A DNA stretch of 64,000 bases from Ferrimonas sediminum (GCF_900100175.1 NZ_FNEM01000004.1:186001-250000), one strand, 5' to 3'; shown: positions 39,237-49,330, counted from the first letter of the stretch. Numbers and translations: made by a program. The notes: generated by a model not told the origin, from the sequence alone.

Positions 39237-40389
39237 GAACCTATCACCCCCTGACAGCACCGACAACCAGCAGCCGGATTGGGCCGCGCTGGCGTCGGAG
39301 ATCAAATCCTGGGCCCGGGAACTGGGCTTTGCCGACGTCGGCATCACCCGCCTGGATCTGGCCGATCAGCAACCCGCCCTATCCACCTGGCTCAATAACC
39401 ACTACCACGGTGACATGGAGTACATGGCCCGCAATGTGGCGATGCGCACCCAGCCAGGGTTGCTGCACCCCGGCAGCGTTACCGCCATTGTGGTCCGCCT
39501 CGACTACCTGCCCCCCCACGCCGGTTTTGCCGATGCCCTTAGGGAGGGGGAGCGGGCTTACATCAGTCGCTACGCCGGCGGCCGCGACTATCACAAGCTG
39601 ATGCGCAACCGCCTCAAGCAACTGGGCAACCGCATTCGCCTGCAGGTTCAGGATTACGATGGCCGCCCCTTTGTGGACTCAGCGCCGATCCTGGAGCGGC
39701 CGCTGGCCAATCAGGCCGGACTGGGGTGGGTCGGTAAGCACTCACTGCTACTGAGTCAGGAGGCGGGAAGCTGGTTCTTCATCGGCGAACTGCTGACCAA
39801 CCTGCCTCTGCCTGAGGATGTCCCCCATCAAGGCGACTGTGGCAACTGCAAAGCCTGCATGACCCTGTGCCCCACGGCAGCCATCGTCGAGCCCTATGTG
39901 GTGGATGCCAAGCGCTGCATCTCCTACCTGACCATCGAGTCGGATGCGGCGATTCCTGAACCCCTGCGCCCGGCGCTGGGCAACCGCATCTACGGCTGCG
40001 ATGACTGTCAACTGGCCTGCCCCTACAATCGCGACGCTCCGCTGACCCGGGAGCCGGATTTCCATACCCGTGGCCCGCTGACGCAGCCTGAACTGCTGAC
40101 CTTGTGGCACTGGAGCGAAAGTGAGTTTCTCAGCGCCACCGAAGGCTCCCCCATCCGCCGCATCGGCTATCGTCGCTGGCAACGTAACCTGGCCGTGGCG
40201 CTGGGCAACGCGCCGACATCGACGGCCATTATCGAGGCTCTGACTCAGGGCCTGGGGCAGGTGGATGCCATGGTGGATGAGCACATCCGCTGGGCCATCG
40301 CCCGTCAGCAGCAACGGCTGGGGCAGCTGAGCAAACAGCAGCAACGGTTGATTCGGGTGGTGGAGAAAGGCTTACCCCGAGACGCCTAA
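39235..40389 (+). CDS. queG: Epoxyqueuosine reductase QueG
   Basis: A 384-residue cobalamin- and Fe-S-dependent enzyme for the last step of queuosine tRNA modification. The sequence aligns over its length with E. coli QueG, including RPFVDSAPILERPLA and GLGWVGKHSLLLS. Two 4Fe-4S clusters are bound by CGNCKACMTLCPTAAIVEPY and GCDDCQLACPYN plus later Cys. ATG 39235 (MNLSPPD) fits the family start; ATG 39205 is in frame but adds residues and lies in the same hairpin. Being B12-dependent, it fits the btuR and metH genes nearby. Confidence 0.94.
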   Translation: MNLSPPDSTDNQQPDWAALASEIKSWARELGFADVGITRLDLADQQPALSTWLNNHYHGDMEYMARNVAMRTQPGLLHPGSVTAIVVRLDYLPPHAGFADALREGERAYISRYAGGRDYHKLMRNRLKQLGNRIRLQVQDYDGRPFVDSAPILERPLANQAGLGWVGKHSLLLSQEAGSWFFIGELLTNLPLPEDVPHQGDCGNCKACMTLCPTAAIVEPYVVDAKRCISYLTIESDAAIPEPLRPALGNRIYGCDDCQLACPYNRDAPLTREPDFHTRGPLTQPELLTLWHWSESEFLSATEGSPIRRIGYRRWQRNLAVALGNAPTSTAIIEALTQGLGQVDAMVDEHIRWAIARQQQRLGQLSKQQQRLIRVVEKGLPRDA

Positions 40390-40464
40390 GCGGGCGCCGA
40401 CCGGTTTACTATGCTAAAGTATTCAATCACTTTCGACTGGAAATGGCTGAATCAGGACCCCGGT

Positions 40465-41076
40465 ATGCTTCCCCTGAATGACCACCCCCGCCTGCTGGTG
40501 CAGCAGGTGCACGAATTGGCAGAGTTCATCGGTTTCGAAAGCCGCAACAAGTATCAGATTCTGGCCGGCGATCAGCAGCCACTGGCCTTCGCCGCCGAGC
40601 AGAGCAGCGGCCTGTTGGGGACACTGGCCCGCCAGGCCCTCGGCCATTGGCGCCGCTTTGACCTGATCTTTTTCGACGGCCAGCGCCAGCCCTTCATGCG
40701 CGCCCACCATCCATTTCGCTGGCTGCTCCAGCGGCTGGAGATCAGCGACCATCAGGGGGCGCCCCTGGGCGCGATTCAGCAACGCTTCTCGCTGCTGCAC
40801 AAAGAGTTTGATCTGCTGGACGTTCAGGGGCAGGTGGTATTACGGGTGGCATCACCGCTGTGGAAATTGTGGACCTTTCCCTTTGTGGATGAGCAGCAAC
40901 GGCAACAGGCTCTGGTGGCCAAACGATGGTCCGGGGCGTTCTCGGAACTGATGACCGACAGGGACAATTTTCTGGTCGAGTTTGAGGCCGGCCTGAACCC
41001 GGCTCTGCGCCACCTGGTGCTGGCGGCGGCGGTGTTCATTGATCTGCAGTATTTCGAAGCCAAGGCGAGCGGCTGA
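40465..41076 (+). CDS. Phospholipid scramblase-related (LURP-one-like) protein
   Basis: A cytoplasmic or membrane-peripheral protein of about 203 residues. The segment RLLVQQVHELAEFIGFESRN ... KYQI and later PFRWLLQRLEI, LGAIQQRFSLLHKEFDLLD resemble the scramblase/Tubby-like fold. No lipid-scrambling activity is implied for bacterial members. I prefer ATG 40465 (MLPLNDHP), which has AGGA eight bases upstream; ATG 40411 is in frame but overlaps a TATGCT promoter-like element. Confidence 0.6.
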   Translation: MLPLNDHPRLLVQQVHELAEFIGFESRNKYQILAGDQQPLAFAAEQSSGLLGTLARQALGHWRRFDLIFFDGQRQPFMRAHHPFRWLLQRLEISDHQGAPLGAIQQRFSLLHKEFDLLDVQGQVVLRVASPLWKLWTFPFVDEQQRQQALVAKRWSGAFSELMTDRDNFLVEFEAGLNPALRHLVLAAAVFIDLQYFEAKASG

Positions 41077-41085
41077 TTCCAGCGT

Positions 41086-41571
41086 CTATAGCAGCATGTC
41101 GTCGCCGATAGGCACAAACTCCGACGCCGACTCCATCAGCGAATGGGCGGTCAAAGACGGGACCCCAAACACCATGGCCTGCACGCCGTAGTCTTTACGG
41201 ATCTTGTTGAGCAGCATGTCAAAATCGCCATCGCCAGACAGCAGCACCACGGTATCGACCTTGGGTGCCGTTTCCATCACATCGATGGTGATGCCCACGT
41301 CCCAGTCTCCCTTGGCAGAGCCGTCAGCCCGCTGGATAAAGGGTTTGAGTTTGACCTCAAAACCGATGTGTTTGAGGGCATCCTGAAACTTGCGCTGGCC
41401 ATCGTCGCCTTTATGAGTGGCGTACGCCGTCGCCGATACGATGTTGCCCAACTGACTCAGGTGCTGCCACAGTCCACGGTAGTTAAACTGGCGGCCAAAT
41501 GCCTGACGACAGGTGTAGTAGATGTTTTGTACATCCACAAAAACAGCGATGCGGTTCAAAGGCGCTCTCAA
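41086..41571 (-). CDS. NYN domain (LabA/DUF88) protein
   Basis: A 161-residue PIN-like nuclease-fold protein. Acidic metal-site residues lie in IAVFVDVQNIYY (D13), DWDVGITIDVME and VVLLSGDGDFDML. NYN/DUF88 proteins are predicted RNases. It is convergent with the scramblase-like gene, with only 9 bases between them. No toxin partner is adjacent. Confidence 0.82.
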   Translation of the reverse strand: MRAPLNRIAVFVDVQNIYYTCRQAFGRQFNYRGLWQHLSQLGNIVSATAYATHKGDDGQRKFQDALKHIGFEVKLKPFIQRADGSAKGDWDVGITIDVMETAPKVDTVVLLSGDGDFDMLLNKIRKDYGVQAMVFGVPSLTAHSLMESASEFVPIGDDMLL

Positions 41572-41824
41572 ATATTCAGGAGGTAAGTCACTAGACTAAC
41601 GAATATTCCCCGCGCGTGACAGCATCCTTGGGCAAAATTCAGACACCGCCACCACAAATGGCCGCCCGCGCTGATTAAACTCTGCCCAAACAGTGCCCCG
41701 GGGGGGTTGCCGTTTCGGCAACGGCGATAAATACTGGTTCGGTGCAATACCAAACTGACTGCCCGCTTTGCCTGAGCGACCACGAGCCAGTGCGCAGTCA
41801 CATTGGCATTCAAAGGAGGCCCCC

Positions 41825-42445
41825 GTGGAGATGAACCTGACCCTCAATGAGACCCGCATCATTGGCTGTTTACTGGAAAAAGAGACCACCACCCCAGACC
41901 TCTACCCACTGTCATTAAACGCCCTCAAAGGCGCCTGCAATCAGAAAAGTAACCGCGAACCGGTGCTGTCCCTCAGCGACAGTGAAGTCAGCCAGACCCT
42001 GAATCAACTGATGGATCGCCGTCTGGTCAGTGAAGAGGGCGGCAGTCGAACCAGCAAATACAAACACCGATTCTGCAACACCGCCTTTGGCGGACTGTCG
42101 CTGACCGACAAGGAACGGGCACTGGTGTGTGTACTGCTGCTGCGGGGACCGCAAACCCCGGGTGAACTGCGCAGCCGCACCAACCGGCTGGCCAGCTTCA
42201 GCGACGTCGGCGACGCCGAGGCCGTATTAAAGGGGCTGGCGGAAAAGGAGATGGTGGTGCAACTGCCCAGAGAGGCCGGCAAACGGGAAGCCCGCTATGC
42301 CCACCTGTTCTCCGGCGCCGTCTCCATGACCACCACCGCCGAGGTGATTGCCGACGACAAAGCCCGTATCCGCGATCTGGAGCATCAGGTCATGGTACTC
42401 AAAGCCGAGATTGAACGGCTCAACGGCGAACTGGCCCAGCGCTGA
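41825..42445 (+). CDS. yceH: YceH / DUF480 family protein
   Basis: A 206-residue conserved gammaproteobacterial protein with two winged-helix-like repeats (TRIIGCLLEKETTTPDLYPL ... NQKSNREPV, then LRGPQTPGELRSRTNRL). It ends with a short coiled coil (RIRDLEHQVMVLKAEIERLN). Function unknown. GTG 41825 has a perfectly placed AGGAGG (41814-41819), so it is preferred over ATG 41831 and over an upstream frame extension. Confidence 0.85.
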   Translation: MEMNLTLNETRIIGCLLEKETTTPDLYPLSLNALKGACNQKSNREPVLSLSDSEVSQTLNQLMDRRLVSEEGGSRTSKYKHRFCNTAFGGLSLTDKERALVCVLLLRGPQTPGELRSRTNRLASFSDVGDAEAVLKGLAEKEMVVQLPREAGKREARYAHLFSGAVSMTTTAEVIADDKARIRDLEHQVMVLKAEIERLNGELAQR

Positions 42446-42461
42446 TGGCGCCGCATCCCGA

Positions 42462-43802
42462 TTAATCCAGTACGGAGTGGCGCCCCCAGGGAATTCGGCG
42501 CCGCTTCTGATCCCGAATCAGTAACCACAGCACCCAGCCAATCAACACCACATTGGAGAGGGGCACCGCCAGCCATACCCCTTGCACGCCAAGCCACAGC
42601 GGCAGCAACAGCAGAAACGGCAGTTGAATCCCCATATTGGCAAAGGTCACCCAGCTGGCCCGGTGGCCATCGTTCACCGACTGGAAATAGGCAGCAATCA
42701 CAAAGATCACCCCATCGAGATACAGTGCCCAGGTGTGCCACCTCAACCCCTGAGTGGTGGCCTGAAGCAGCGCCTCATCCTTGCGGTTAAAGGCGTGGGT
42801 GAACAGCTCGGGAAACAGCAGAAAACTGATAGAAAACACCAACCCGCTGATCAGGGTCAGGGTCAGAGCCCACACCAGTGCCCGCTGCATCTGTTTAAGA
42901 CGACCGGCGCCAAACAGATAGCTGAGCAACGGCTGGACGCCGTTGGCCACCCCCTCCGCCAACAGGTAGTACAAGGTACACAGGTAGCCGACGATGGCAA
43001 AGGCCCCCAGCGCAGTGGCATCACCGTAGGTCAGAAACTGGCTGTTGTGTACGGCGGTGATGAAGCTGAAATAGAGGTACATGGCCCAACTCGCCAGCCC
43101 CAACCCCAGAATCTGTTTGCTCTCCCGCCAACTGAGGCTCAGCCGGGTCAGCGACAGCGGCACCTGGCACAACGACGAGCGAAAATAGGTGACGCCCAGT
43201 ACCAGCACCACTGCCTGAGCCAGAGCGGTGGCCAGCGCGGCCCCGGTCAGTTGCCAATCCCACAACACAATAAACAGATAGTCCAGGCCGATGTTGATCA
43301 CCGCGCCGGCCCCGATCAACAGGGTTGCCAGGTTGGGGGCGTCATCATTGCGGATCAGAAAGGGTAAGGCGATGCCCCCCAGAGCCACCGGGCTGGCCCA
43401 GATAAGCACCTGCAAGTAGTCTTCGGCCAGAGCCAGCACCGGCCCCTGGGCCTGCTGCAATCGAAACAGCGGCTCCCCCAGCCAGGCCAGCAACACCCCG
43501 CAGGCGATCCCCAACAGCAACAGTAACCACAACCCCGCCGCCAGCCATTGACTGGCCCCGGGCAGATCACCTTCGCCGCGGGCGATGGAGCTCAGGGCGC
43601 CGGCACCGATGCCCACCATGATCGCCACCCCGTAGGTGATGCCGATCACCGGCCAGGCGATATTGATGGCGCCGAGGCCGTCGGCACCGATGACCTGGCC
43701 GACAAAGATGCCGTCCACCAGTTGATAGAGGCCGTTCACCAACATGGCGGCGACCGTAGGAATGACAAACCGCCAGAACTGGCGGCCTAATGTGTGGGTC
43801 AT
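42462..43802 (-). CDS. MATE-family efflux transporter
   Basis: A 446-residue multidrug/Na+ or H+ antiporter with 12 predicted helices in two similar halves (FWRFVIPTVAAMLVNGLYQL VDGIFVGQ at the start). ATG 43802 is the likely start; a TTG 11 codons upstream lacks an RBS. It lies 37 bases after btuR in the same direction. The substrate is unknown. Confidence 0.88.
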   Translation of the reverse strand: MTHTLGRQFWRFVIPTVAAMLVNGLYQLVDGIFVGQVIGADGLGAINIAWPVIGITYGVAIMVGIGAGALSSIARGEGDLPGASQWLAAGLWLLLLLGIACGVLLAWLGEPLFRLQQAQGPVLALAEDYLQVLIWASPVALGGIALPFLIRNDDAPNLATLLIGAGAVINIGLDYLFIVLWDWQLTGAALATALAQAVVLVLGVTYFRSSLCQVPLSLTRLSLSWRESKQILGLGLASWAMYLYFSFITAVHNSQFLTYGDATALGAFAIVGYLCTLYYLLAEGVANGVQPLLSYLFGAGRLKQMQRALVWALTLTLISGLVFSISFLLFPELFTHAFNRKDEALLQATTQGLRWHTWALYLDGVIFVIAAYFQSVNDGHRASWVTFANMGIQLPFLLLLPLWLGVQGVWLAVPLSNVVLIGWVLWLLIRDQKRRRIPWGRHSVLD

Positions 43803-43839
43803 CGAGGACTCAGAAGAGTGATGCTCAGGTGGCAACAGT

Positions 43840-44451
43840 CTACCAGTCGACGCCTTTGCGCGCCTTAATTCCCGCTTCGAACGCGTGCTTCACCGGCCGC
43901 ACCTCGGACACCGTATCTGCCAACTCCTCCAGGCGACGATGCACCGCCCGTCCGGTAATCACCACGCTCTGCTCCGGCGGTCGATTGGCGATGGCCTCCA
44001 CCACCTCGTCCAGATCCAGGTAATCGTAGTTGGTCATGTAGGTCAGCTCATCCAGCAGCACCAGATCGACACTGGCATCGGCCAGGGCCGGTTTCAGCTG
44101 TTGCCACACCGCCTGGGCCGCCTTCGTGTCCGCTTCCCGGTCCTGAGTCTCCCAGGTAAAGCCGGTGGCCATCACGTGGAAGTCCACGCCGTGCTGCTCC
44201 AGCAGCGACCGCTCACCGCAGTCCCAGGTGCCCTTGATAAACTGGCCGACGACGCAGCGCTGGCCGTGGCCCACCGCGCGGGCAACGGTACCAAAGCCGG
44301 CGGTAGACTTGCCTTTGCCGTTACCGGTCAGCACCAATACGATGCCACGCTCCTCCTGAGCACTCTCCACCTTGGCATCGACTTTCTGCTTCACTTTCTG
44401 CTGTCGTTGCTGGTGACGTTCGTCTTTGGTGGTCATCCTTTTTTCTCGCAT
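43840..44451 (-). CDS. btuR: Corrinoid adenosyltransferase BtuR/CobO
   Basis: A 203-residue enzyme making adenosylcobalamin from cob(I)alamin and ATP. The Walker-type motif is VLTGNGKGKSTAGFGTVARA, followed by VVGQFIKGTW and VLLDELTYM. It aligns with E. coli BtuR from MTTKDERHQQRQQ on; ATG 44436 is therefore the family start, while ATG 44451 adds five residues. Neither has a clear RBS. Its B12 role fits metH on the other strand and queG nearby. Confidence 0.93.
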   Translation of the reverse strand: MREKRMTTKDERHQQRQQKVKQKVDAKVESAQEERGIVLVLTGNGKGKSTAGFGTVARAVGHGQRCVVGQFIKGTWDCGERSLLEQHGVDFHVMATGFTWETQDREADTKAAQAVWQQLKPALADASVDLVLLDELTYMTNYDYLDLDEVVEAIANRPPEQSVVITGRAVHRRLEELADTVSEVRPVKHAFEAGIKARKGVDW

Positions 44452-44551
44452 AATTTAGGGGAACAGGCCCGTCAGTGTGGCGCGAACCTGCCGGGGTTTC
44501 AAGGTGGGTTCCCACAGTCATTTTAACCGAATTGATTGACTGCCAGGCCCG

Positions 44552-44839
44552 TTACAGGGTGCAGCACTCCGCCTTCAGGTAGTCGATCACCTCATCCAGG
44601 GCGTCCATGTCCACCTGACAACGCAGAATCCGCCCCTCACGGGTCTGCTGCACCAGCCCGGCCTGAATCAGCCGGCTCAGGTGGTGGCTCAGTGTCGACC
44701 CGGGAATGCCCAGCTGCTGCTGAACGTCGCCGACGGTCATGCCGGTCTTGCTGCCCTTGACCAACAGCCGATACACCGCCAACCGGGTCGGGTGCCCCAG
44801 CTCCGACAACCGTTGAGCCACCGCTTCATCACTGATCAT
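44552..44839 (-). CDS. ArsR-family transcriptional regulator
   Basis: A 95-residue winged-helix repressor (LSELGHPTRLAVYRLLV, VGDVQQQLGIPGSTLSHHLSRLIQAGLV). The start is ATG 44839 (MISDEAVAQ) with AGGAGA upstream; a frame extension of 18 residues overlaps the likely operator. It ends with a Cys pair (KAECCTL) that could bind metal or metalloid, but the classical ELCVCDL motif is absent. It heads a leftward group arsR-btuR-MATE and is divergent from metH. Confidence 0.85.
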   Translation of the reverse strand: MISDEAVAQRLSELGHPTRLAVYRLLVKGSKTGMTVGDVQQQLGIPGSTLSHHLSRLIQAGLVQQTREGRILRCQVDMDALDEVIDYLKAECCTL

Positions 44840-44860
44840 AATTGCTCTCCTGTGGTTTTG

Positions 44861-44887
44861 AACAATTCTATAGTTGTCGAAATTGTT
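44861..44887. promoter_or_regulatory. Inverted repeat, candidate ArsR operator
   Basis: AACAATT (44861-44867) and AATTGTT (44881-44887) form a 7-bp inverted repeat 13 bases apart, in the arsR-metH divergent region about 20 bases upstream of the arsR start. ArsR regulators commonly bind such repeats at their own promoter. Confidence 0.45.
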
Positions 44888-45005
44888 AGCCAAGTCCCCG
44901 GCAGACGATTTCCGTGGCCGGTCATCGCCATCGGCTATGAATCGATAACAGCGGCTAAAAAAGTTGCAACAAGGGCTATTCAGTGGCCGCCGCCTTAGCT
45001 AAGAT

Positions 45006-45029
45006 AGACGTCTAAACGGATAAATGTCT
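45006..45029 (+). promoter_or_regulatory. MetJ operator of metH
   Basis: Three contiguous 8-base met boxes: AGACGTCT (perfect consensus, 45006-45013), AAACGGAT (45014-45021) and AAATGTCT (45022-45029). They lie 26 bases before the metH ATG, just past a -10-like TAAGAT (45000-45005). Repression by MetJ with SAM is the expected role. Confidence 0.8.
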
Positions 45030-45054
45030 ATTTGAAGTGAATAGGGACGGCATC

Positions 45055-48000
45055 ATGGCGACAACACTGCAACACCTCCTCGAGCAACGCATTCTGATTC
45101 TCGATGGCGCCATGGGAACCATGATTCAGGGCCATCGACTCGAGGAGGACGACTTCCGGGGCGACCGCTTCGCCGATTGGCCCTGTCAGCTCAAGGGCAA
45201 CAACGACCTGCTGTCGCTGACTCAGCCCGAGATTATCCACGGTATTCACCGTCAATACCTGCTGGCCGGTGCCGATATCATCGAAACCAACACCTTTAAT
45301 AGCACCACCATCGCCATGGCCGACTATCAGATGGAATCGCTGTCGCGGGAGATCAACTATGAATCCGCCCGGCTGGCGCGCCGGGCCGCCGACGAGGTGG
45401 CCGCCGAAACCGGCCAACCCCGCTTCGTAGCCGGGGTCTTGGGCCCCACCAACCGAACCTGCTCTATCAGCCCGGACGTCAACGACCCCGGCTACCGCAA
45501 CGTCAGTTTCGATCAACTGGTGGACGCATTCAGCGAGTCCGCCCGGGCGCTGATCGACGGCGGTGCCGACCTGCTGTTGGTGGAAACCGTGTTCGACACC
45601 CTCAATGCCAAGGCAGCCCTGTTTGCCATCGACAGCCTGTTTGAGTCGTTGGGACGGTCCCTGCCGGTGATGATCTCCGGCACCATCACCGATGCCTCCG
45701 GCCGAACCCTGACCGGCCAAACCACCGAGGCGTTCTATAACTCTCTAAATCACATCCAGCCCGTGGCCATCGGCCTCAACTGCGCCCTGGGGCCCAAGGA
45801 GTTGTCCCCCTACATCGAAGAGTTGTCCCGCATCGCCGGCTGTCCGGTATCGGCCCACCCCAATGCCGGCCTGCCCAACGAGTTCGGGGAGTACGACGAA
45901 ACGCCGCAGCAGATGGCCAAAATCATCGGTCAATGGGCGGCAGAGGGCTGGCTCAATATCGTCGGTGGCTGCTGCGGCACCACCCCGGAGCACATTCGAG
46001 TGATTCGTGACGCGGTATCGAACCATTCCCCCCGGATAATTCCACAGATTCCGGTGGCCTGCCGACTGGCCGGCCTGGAGCCCTGCACCATCGGCGCCGA
46101 CTCGCTGTTCGTCAACGTGGGTGAGCGCACCAACGTCACCGGCTCGGCTCGGTTCCTGCGGCTGATCAAAGAGGGAGACTACGAAACCGCCCTGTCGGTG
46201 GCCCGCCAGCAGGTGGAAAACGGCGCCCAGATCATCGACATCAATATGGACGAGGGGATGCTCGATGGTGTGGCCGCCATGGAGCGGTTCCTGAAACTGA
46301 TCGCGTCGGAGCCGGAGATCGCCCGGGTTCCCATCATGATCGATTCCTCCAAATGGGAGGTACTGGAAGCGGGGCTCAAGTGCATTCAGGGTAAAGGGGT
46401 CGTCAACTCCATCTCCATGAAGGAGGGAGAAACGGAGTTTATCCGTCAGGCCACCCTGATTCGCCGCTATGGCGCCGCCGCCATTGTGATGGCCTTTGAC
46501 GAGCAGGGCCAGGCCGATACCTACCAGCGTAAAGTGGAGATCTGCAGCCGCGCCTACCGGGTGCTGACCGAACAGGTGGGCTTTCCTCCCCAGGACATCA
46601 TCTTCGATCCCAACATTTTTGCCATTGCCACCGGCATCGAAGAGCATGACAACTACGCCGTCGATTTCATCGAGGCCTGCCGTACCATCAAACAAACCCT
46701 GCCCCATGCGCTGCTGTCCGGCGGTGTCTCCAACGTATCGTTCTCCTTCCGGGGCAACAACCCGGTTCGGGAGGCGATTCATGCGGTGTTCCTCTATCAC
46801 GCCATTCACGCCGGACTGACCATGGGCATCGTCAACGCCGGTCAGCTGGCGATCTTCGATGACATTCCCGAGGCGTTGCGGGAGCGGGTGGAGGACATCG
46901 TCCTCAACCGTCGCGAAGACGGTACCGAACGGCTGCTGGCGGTGGCCGACGACTACCGCGGTGACGGCAAGCAACAGCAGGATCCTAAAGACGCCCAATG
47001 GCGCAGTCTGCCGGTAAATAAGCGGCTGGAGCACGCCCTGGTCAAGGGCATCACCGATTTCATCATCGAAGACACCGAGCAGGCACGGCTGCAGGCTCAA
47101 GAACCCATCGAGGTGATTGAAGGGCCATTGATGGACGGCATGAATGTGGTGGGGGATCTGTTCGGCGATGGCCGCATGTTCCTGCCCCAGGTGGTCAAGT
47201 CCGCCCGGGTGATGAAGCAGGCCGTCGCCCATCTGACCCCTTTCATCGAGGCTTCCAAGAAGGAGGTCAGCTCCGCCGGCAAGGTGGTGATGGCCACGGT
47301 CAAAGGGGATGTGCATGACATCGGCAAGAACATCGTTGCGGTGGTACTGCAGTGTAACGGCTACGAAGTGGTGGATTTAGGGGTGATGGTGCCGGTGGAG
47401 AAGATCATCGACACCGCCATCGCCGAAAACGCCGACGCCATCGGCATGTCCGGGCTGATCACCCCGTCTCTGGACGAGATGATTCACAACGTCAAAGCCT
47501 ATCAGAAGGCCGGCCTGGACATTCCCTGCTTTATTGGTGGCGCCACCACCTCCAAGATCCACACCGCCGTCAAGATTCATCAGCACTACCCGGCCGGCGC
47601 GGTATACGTCCCCGACGCCTCCCGGACCGTGCCCGTGGTGGCCAAGCTGATCGACAAAAGCCAGCGACGGGCCTTTGTGGATGAAGTCTATGCCGACTAC
47701 GCCGAACTGAAAGCCAAACGCGAGGCCCAGGGACGACGCAAAACTCTGGTGAACCTGCAGCAAGCCAGAGACAACCGCAATCAGATCGACTGGGATCACT
47801 ACACTCCTTTTGTTCCTAAGCAAACCGGCATTCGAGTCTTTAATGACTACCCTCTGGACGATCTGATTGATCGCATCGACTGGACACCGTTTTTCCGCAG
47901 CTGGGGGCTGCATGGCCGCTACCCGGATATCTTGGACCACCCCAAGGTGGGAGAGGAAGCCCGGGAGCTGTATGACAACGGCCGCACCATGCTGGCGACC

Positions 48001-48720
48001 CTGGTGGCGGAGAAGTGGCTGACCGCCGCGGCGGTCATCGGCCTGTTTCCCGCCAACAGCGTCGATCACGACGACATCGAGATCTATGAGGATGAGTCCC
48101 GGCAATCCACCCTCACCACCTTGCACATGCTGCGACAACAGATCGAACGGGCCGGCAACAACAACTTCGCCCTGTCGGACTTTGTGGCCCCCAAAACCAG
48201 CGGCAAGGGGGATTACATGGGCGCCTTTGCCGTCACCGCCGGCATTGGCATCGAGCCTCACGTCAGCCGGTTTGAAGCCGCCGGCGACGACTACAGCGCC
48301 ATCATGCTCAAGGCGCTGGCGGATCGACTGGCCGAGGCCTTTGCCGAGCGGATGCACGAACGGGTCCGCAAAGAGTTCTGGGGCTATGCCGCCGACGAGC
48401 AGTTGGACAACGGCGATCTGATCCGCGAACGCTACAAGGGCATCCGTCCAGCCCCCGGTTACGCCGCCTGCCCGGATCACACCGAAAAAGGGCTGTTATG
48501 GCAACTGCTGCAGCCGGAGCGGCGCATTGGATTGGCAATCACCGAAAGCTACGCCATGTACCCGACGGCGGCGGTGTCAGGCTGGTACTTCGCCCACCCG
48601 GAGTCCCGTTACTTCGGCATCACCGACATCGGCGAAGATCAGCTCGAGGACTACGCACGCCGCAAAGGCTGGAGCCTGGAGCAGGCTCGAAAATGGCTGG
48701 CGCCGCTGCTGCACGGCTAA
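45055..48720 (+). CDS. metH: Cobalamin-dependent methionine synthase
   Basis: A 1221-residue modular enzyme transferring methyl from methyl-THF to homocysteine. Order: homocysteine domain (zinc ligands in GLNCALGP and VGGCCGTT), pterin domain ([18 protein letters not shown]), B12 cap and B12 domain with the ligand His in [10 protein letters not shown], and C-terminal AdoMet reactivation domain ([15 protein letters not shown]). ATG 45055 has AGGGA seven bases upstream; a GTG 18 bases earlier is less likely. It is under a MetJ operator. The stop overlaps the convergent tetR stop by four bases. Confidence 0.97.
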   Translation: MATTLQHLLEQRILILDGAMGTMIQGHRLEEDDFRGDRFADWPCQLKGNNDLLSLTQPEIIHGIHRQYLLAGADIIETNTFNSTTIAMADYQMESLSREINYESARLARRAADEVAAETGQPRFVAGVLGPTNRTCSISPDVNDPGYRNVSFDQLVDAFSESARALIDGGADLLLVETVFDTLNAKAALFAIDSLFESLGRSLPVMISGTITDASGRTLTGQTTEAFYNSLNHIQPVAIGLNCALGPKELSPYIEELSRIAGCPVSAHPNAGLPNEFGEYDETPQQMAKIIGQWAAEGWLNIVGGCCGTTPEHIRVIRDAVSNHSPRIIPQIPVACRLAGLEPCTIGADSLFVNVGERTNVTGSARFLRLIKEGDYETALSVARQQVENGAQIIDINMDEGMLDGVAAMERFLKLIASEPEIARVPIMIDSSKWEVLEAGLKCIQGKGVVNSISMKEGETEFIRQATLIRRYGAAAIVMAFDEQGQADTYQRKVEICSRAYRVLTEQVGFPPQDIIFDPNIFAIATGIEEHDNYAVDFIEACRTIKQTLPHALLSGGVSNVSFSFRGNNPVREAIHAVFLYHAIHAGLTMGIVNAGQLAIFDDIPEALRERVEDIVLNRREDGTERLLAVADDYRGDGKQQQDPKDAQWRSLPVNKRLEHALVKGITDFIIEDTEQARLQAQEPIEVIEGPLMDGMNVVGDLFGDGRMFLPQVVKSARVMKQAVAHLTPFIEASKKEVSSAGKVVMATVKGDVHDIGKNIVAVVLQCNGYEVVDLGVMVPVEKIIDTAIAENADAIGMSGLITPSLDEMIHNVKAYQKAGLDIPCFIGGATTSKIHTAVKIHQHYPAGAVYVPDASRTVPVVAKLIDKSQRRAFVDEVYADYAELKAKREAQGRRKTLVNLQQARDNRNQIDWDHYTPFVPKQTGIRVFNDYPLDDLIDRIDWTPFFRSWGLHGRYPDILDHPKVGEEARELYDNGRTMLATLVAEKWLTAAAVIGLFPANSVDHDDIEIYEDESRQSTLTTLHMLRQQIERAGNNNFALSDFVAPKTSGKGDYMGAFAVTAGIGIEPHVSRFEAAGDDYSAIMLKALADRLAEAFAERMHERVRKEFWGYAADEQLDNGDLIRERYKGIRPAPGYAACPDHTEKGLLWQLLQPERRIGLAITESYAMYPTAAVSGWYFAHPESRYFGITDIGEDQLEDYARRKGWSLEQARKWLAPLLHG

Positions 48721-49283
48721 GACGGAGCCCGCCTCAGCGCCAATCCATCCAGATAAAATCCAAGGGGACCGTCCAGGTCCTCCAGGCTGAGGGCGCCGGG
48801 GGCCGCATGCAGCGCCAAGGCAAAACCATGCAGGTAATCCACCAGCAGGCACAGCGCCTGCTGGCGCTGCTCGCTGTCCAGCGCCAGCGGGGCCAACGCC
48901 TGCTCAAACCGCTCACCAAACACCTGCGCCGGGCCGGCACTGGTCATGGACAACAGGGTCTGCAGCAAGCCACTGTGATCGGCAAGCAGTTGCAGGTAGC
49001 TGCGACTTAAGCGGGTTAGCTCCTGACGCCAGTCCTGCCCCGCCTCGGGTTGATAGACGCCGGACACCAGGGTGCAGCACAGCGCCTCCAGCAACGCAGC
49101 CTTGTTAGGAAAGTAGTGGTACAGGGCCATAACATCCACCTGCAACTGCGCTGCCAGAGACCGCAAACTGGGCACCCTGGCCTCGCTTAACAGTAACTGG
49201 TGCGCCTGTTCGATGATCCGCTCTGCCGACAACCCCGGCTGGCTCGACACCGGTCGTCCGCGCCGTTTTCCCTTGACAGCCAT
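48717..49283 (-). CDS. TetR-family transcriptional regulator
   Basis: A 188-residue repressor. The N-terminal HTH is [30 protein letters not shown] (about residues 36-65). The C-terminal ligand domain is unrelated to well-known members, so the effector is unknown. It is divergent from a reductase-like gene across a 21-bp palindrome and likely represses both. Confidence 0.88.
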   Translation of the reverse strand: MAVKGKRRGRPVSSQPGLSAERIIEQAHQLLLSEARVPSLRSLAAQLQVDVMALYHYFPNKAALLEALCCTLVSGVYQPEAGQDWRQELTRLSRSYLQLLADHSGLLQTLLSMTSAGPAQVFGERFEQALAPLALDSEQRQQALCLLVDYLHGFALALHAAPGALSLEDLDGPLGFYLDGLALRRAPS

Positions 49284-49309
49284 CGATGCACCTCTCTATG
49301 CTTACTCAA

Positions 49310-49330
49310 TAATTCTACATTGTAGAATTA
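49310..49330. promoter_or_regulatory. Perfect palindromic operator, TetR/reductase
   Basis: A 21-base perfect palindrome, TAATTCTACA-T-TGTAGAATTA (10-bp arms around one T). It lies in the 80-base divergent region between the TetR gene and the reductase-like gene, the expected place and symmetry for a TetR-family operator. Confidence 0.75.

Noticed and set aside
44468-44527. Cobalamin-riboswitch-like sequence upstream of btuR on the minus strand
   Set aside because: Pieces such as GGGAA, GAAACCCC and CACTGA are in the right order, but the P5 stem does not pair and no B12 box is present. A covariance-model search (RF00174) would decide.
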